Position numbers and translations under genes: made by a program. Shown here piece by piece: positions 61,687 to 64,000 of a stretch of DNA of 64,000 bases. The stretch comes from Rhizobacter koreensis (lineage in GTDB: Bacteria > Pseudomonadota > Gammaproteobacteria > Burkholderiales > Burkholderiaceae_C): assembly GCF_013366375.1 (NCBI RefSeq), contig NZ_JABWMJ010000001.1:682001-746000 (forward strand), given 5' to 3'. The notes under the pieces were generated by a model. The model did no database searches. It was not told the origin of the DNA and was given only the letters and a program-made list of their open reading frames with translations. The first letter of the stretch is position 1. Every line of letters begins with the position of its first letter.

Positions 61687-63642
61687 TCATAGGTTCTGGC
61701 ACTGATCTTCCTTGGCACCCTGGTTGTACGAGCCCACCGGCGCCGGCTGGTTGCCCTGGCACTGGAGCTTGCGACCGGCATTGCGGAGCAGCCACGACGA
61801 GCCCTGGTTGTAGTAGAGCTGGATGTCGCCCCGGACCCGCAGATCCGAGAGCGCCAGCGGCCCGGCATTGCCGCCGAGCTGGACCGAGCCGCCGACGCTG
61901 GTGCCGGCGAGGGTCGCGACCTTGCCGAGATAGACCACGATCGAGCCGTTGACGCTGCCGCCCGTCACGTTGACGGCGGCCGCCGCCTGCCCGGTGACGT
62001 CGCCCTCGACGTTAGCGTCGCTCATGTCGATGCTGGCGCCGGAGCCGAGGTCGATCGGGCCCCTCACCCGGGTGCCGGCCAGCACGCAGCGCGCGCCGGC
62101 GGGCACGGTGACGCTCGCGTAGGTCTGCTCGAGCAGCATCTGGTTCTGGCAGGTGACCTTGCTGCCGCTCGCGTAGGTGGCGACCGGGAGCGCGCCCGTG
62201 AACAGGGTGAACGATTTCAGCCAGGCCGCCTTGCCGCTGAGGTTGCCGAGCATCTGCCCGTCCTTGTTGTCATCGGCGAAGTGGATGCCGGCGTAGAGGC
62301 GCGACATCCCGGCTTCGGTCACCGCGTCGGTGTACGTCGGGTAGCTCAGGGTGGTCGGCACTGCCGGCACGCCCGGCTCGACGCGCCCGTAGTTGGCCGG
62401 TATCACGGTCGAGAGCCCGAAGAGGTCGGTGCCGGTGAAGGCGCGCAGCGCGGTCGCGCTCGCTGCCGAGAACGTCGAATGGCCCGACAGGTAGCCCGGG
62501 AACGACGGCGTCAGGTTGCTTCCGGGGTTGTACGGCGACCACTTGCCGCCGTCGATCGTCTCGATCGGCCGCCCCGGCCCGCCCCACGCCTGCACCTGCG
62601 TGCCCTGCTTCAGGTAGCGGATCGCGGTGATCGGCCGCACGCCGTCGAACTTGCGCTTGAGGTGCCAGGCCACGATGCCGGCGTCGAACGAGGCGTTCTG
62701 CATCGCGAAGAACATCTTCACGTCCTTGTCGATGCTGTTGGCGTCGCGCTGCGACACGTACTGCGCGAACATCGACCAGTGTCCCGGCGGCAGCTCGGAC
62801 GCCGGGCCGTCGGCCCAGTACTCGACGATCAGCTTCTGCTGCGCGGTGAGGTTCCGGCTGTACGAGAGGATGTTGTCGACGTCGGCCTTGTAGGGCTTGT
62901 CGCCGCGCGCGTAGGCCGGGCCGTCGGCGATCTCCTTCAGGGTGTCGAACTGCGCCGCCGAGGTGAGCGCGAACGGCCGCACGTTCTCCCAGTGCGGCGC
63001 CACGAACGACTGGAGCACGCCCTTGTCGTTGATCAGCGGCTGCCAGTGCAGCGCATCGGCGATGTTGACCGGGCACGTACCGACCGTTGTCGGCAGGCAG
63101 AACGCCATCGGCGCGTTGCGCGGCATGTAGCCGCTGGTGTCGGCATAGCCGCCGGCCTGGTTGGCGCCGTCGTTGCTGCGCGACGCGATCACGCCGGCAG
63201 CGGCGCTGTTGCCGACGCCGGCCGGCGTCGACGGATCGGTGGTCGTGACGGCCGGGTCGTAGCCGAGCGAGCTCATCACGTTCGTCAGCCGCGTCGTCGA
63301 GGCGGCAGACGGAAACAGATTCGCGAGGCACCGGTACGCGGCGTAGCTGACCGCCGCGGCCTTAGACGCGGCGGTCTGCTCCGAGGCCGGCCGACGTGCG
63401 ATCGACGTCGTCGACGCCACCGCACGCGCGTCGTACGGAACCCAGGCGTCGTACATGCAGGTGTGCGCCACCGCCAGGGCACGGGCGACCACCGGGGGGC
63501 CCAACTTGCTGAGCCGGATCTCCTGCAGGGCAGCCTCGTTCCAGACCGCGACGACGCTCGCGTTGGCCGGGAGCGCACCGGCGCTGCCGCAAAGTCCGAG
63601 GAAGGCCCCGGCAGCCAGCGCAGCCGCGCGGAATGAAGACAT
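61687..63642 (-). CDS. Vanadium haloperoxidase-like protein with C-terminal repeat domain
   Basis: 651 residues from ATG 63642 (GAAAGGAAA upstream), with a signal peptide ending at about GALPANA. Residues 30-490 match the vanadium-dependent haloperoxidase/PAP2 family: KRKFDGVRPITAIRY near 335, PGYLSGHSTFSAAS with His near 388, and SRLYAGIHFADDNKDG with the vanadate-ligand-type His near 454. Residues 510-605 consist of short strands alternating with V-x-G or L-x-G turns (VRGPIDLGSGASIDMSDANV, VEGDVTGQAAAAVNVTGG), as in a right-handed beta-helix. The catalytic residues appear intact, so halogenation or phosphatase activity outside the cytoplasm is possible. Confidence 0.85.
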   Translation of the reverse strand: MSSFRAAALAAGAFLGLCGSAGALPANASVVAVWNEAALQEIRLSKLGPPVVARALAVAHTCMYDAWVPYDARAVASTTSIARRPASEQTAASKAAAVSYAAYRCLANLFPSAASTTRLTNVMSSLGYDPAVTTTDPSTPAGVGNSAAAGVIASRSNDGANQAGGYADTSGYMPRNAPMAFCLPTTVGTCPVNIADALHWQPLINDKGVLQSFVAPHWENVRPFALTSAAQFDTLKEIADGPAYARGDKPYKADVDNILSYSRNLTAQQKLIVEYWADGPASELPPGHWSMFAQYVSQRDANSIDKDVKMFFAMQNASFDAGIVAWHLKRKFDGVRPITAIRYLKQGTQVQAWGGPGRPIETIDGGKWSPYNPGSNLTPSFPGYLSGHSTFSAASATALRAFTGTDLFGLSTVIPANYGRVEPGVPAVPTTLSYPTYTDAVTEAGMSRLYAGIHFADDNKDGQMLGNLSGKAAWLKSFTLFTGALPVATYASGSKVTCQNQMLLEQTYASVTVPAGARCVLAGTRVRGPIDLGSGASIDMSDANVEGDVTGQAAAAVNVTGGSVNGSIVVYLGKVATLAGTSVGGSVQLGGNAGPLALSDLRVRGDIQLYYNQGSSWLLRNAGRKLQCQGNQPAPVGSYNQGAKEDQCQNL

Positions 63643-63928
63643 GATTTTTCCTTTCGCGGAACTGCGGACGGGGCGTGGAACTTACCCCGCGCGAGCCGGC
63701 GAGGGCCATCGGGAGTTGCGTGATTTTCGACGAGCGGCCTCTTCGGCTGCGACCGGCGGTCCGGAACGTTGCCATTGGTTGCAGCGCTGTGGACCGGGAA
63801 CCACGGGGAGGCGGTCGCCGTGCGGCTGGCGCGCCCACCGCGAACCGCGCTCGGCGCCCGTCGGCGCAACCCGGCGCAAGCCCCTCCGGCCCCGTGCTTC
63901 GCGGCGCCGATTAACATCGTCGAGCTTG

Positions 63929-64000
63929 TCGGGGCGCCGGGGCGAATGCTCGGGCTGAGACCACCCACCGGTGGAACCCGCTGAACCTGATCGGGGTCGT
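63929..64000 (+). ncRNA. TPP riboswitch (THI element), truncated by the window end
   Basis: The conserved GGGCTGAGACC and ACCCGCTGAACCTGATC words of the thiamine-pyrophosphate riboswitch appear in order, preceded by TCGGGGCGCC. The 3' part of the fold lies outside. The downstream gene, not in view, should be a thiamine synthesis or transport gene such as thiC. Confidence 0.9.

Overview
The window is very GC-rich, densely packed DNA with strong third-position G/C, few short intergenic gaps and many ATGA/GTGA start-stop overlaps. Bug-type (TctC) solute-binding proteins, box-type benzoyl-CoA oxidation genes, the rsmB-DUF4390-ntrY-ntrX order and lipoproteins with a poly-Gly linker all point to a free-living betaproteobacterium of the order Burkholderiales with broad aerobic catabolism of aromatic and carboxylic acids. 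I see no rRNA, CRISPR array, prophage or transposase.

Layout. 1-9.8 kb: the tail of an unrecognised gene, a LysR regulator, an exported DUF6351 lipoprotein, a split AtuA (DUF1446) pair with a Bug protein, an exported tannase/feruloyl-esterase-like lipoprotein and a DUF697 membrane protein. 10.1-17.9 kb: a catabolic/uptake module with a CoA-transferase, a divergent enolase-superfamily enzyme, a NitT/TauT-type ABC transporter, a GMC oxidoreductase and a HutC-type GntR regulator. 18-20.3 kb: three small exported lipoproteins. 20.5-30.5 kb: a LysR-headed acyl-CoA module (CoA-transferase, fused two-half acyl-CoA dehydrogenase, enoyl-CoA hydratase, second acyl-CoA dehydrogenase) interleaved with three Bug proteins that have no TctAB membrane partners here.

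30.6-46.4 kb is the best-understood part: an aerobic benzoyl-CoA (box) cluster. boxR-boxC-boxB-boxA and a nitroreductase run leftward. A DUF4863 gene, benzoate-CoA ligase, an alpha/beta hydrolase and a complete branched-chain-type ABC importer (SBP, livH, livM, livG, livF) run rightward. The importer would bring in the aromatic acid, the ligase makes benzoyl-CoA, BoxAB makes the 2,3-epoxide and BoxC opens the ring. A canonical boxD is absent; a GabD-like aldehyde dehydrogenase lies past the importer, beyond a REP-like repeat pair. TGCA-N6-TGCA motifs over the boxC and boxR promoters look like BoxR operators.

46.5-56.8 kb holds DoxX, a BLUF photoreceptor next to folE, a penicillin-acylase-family lipoprotein, then the housekeeping block rsmB, DUF4390, ntrY, ntrX and tRNA-Phe. 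56.9-64 kb holds a decayed DUF6351 gene, a SugE-type SMR exporter, an unlisted 47-residue basic protein, a LysM-PhnD fusion next to a two-TM sensor-like protein, a vanadium-haloperoxidase-like protein with a C-terminal repeat domain, and at the right edge the start of a TPP riboswitch for a gene outside the window.
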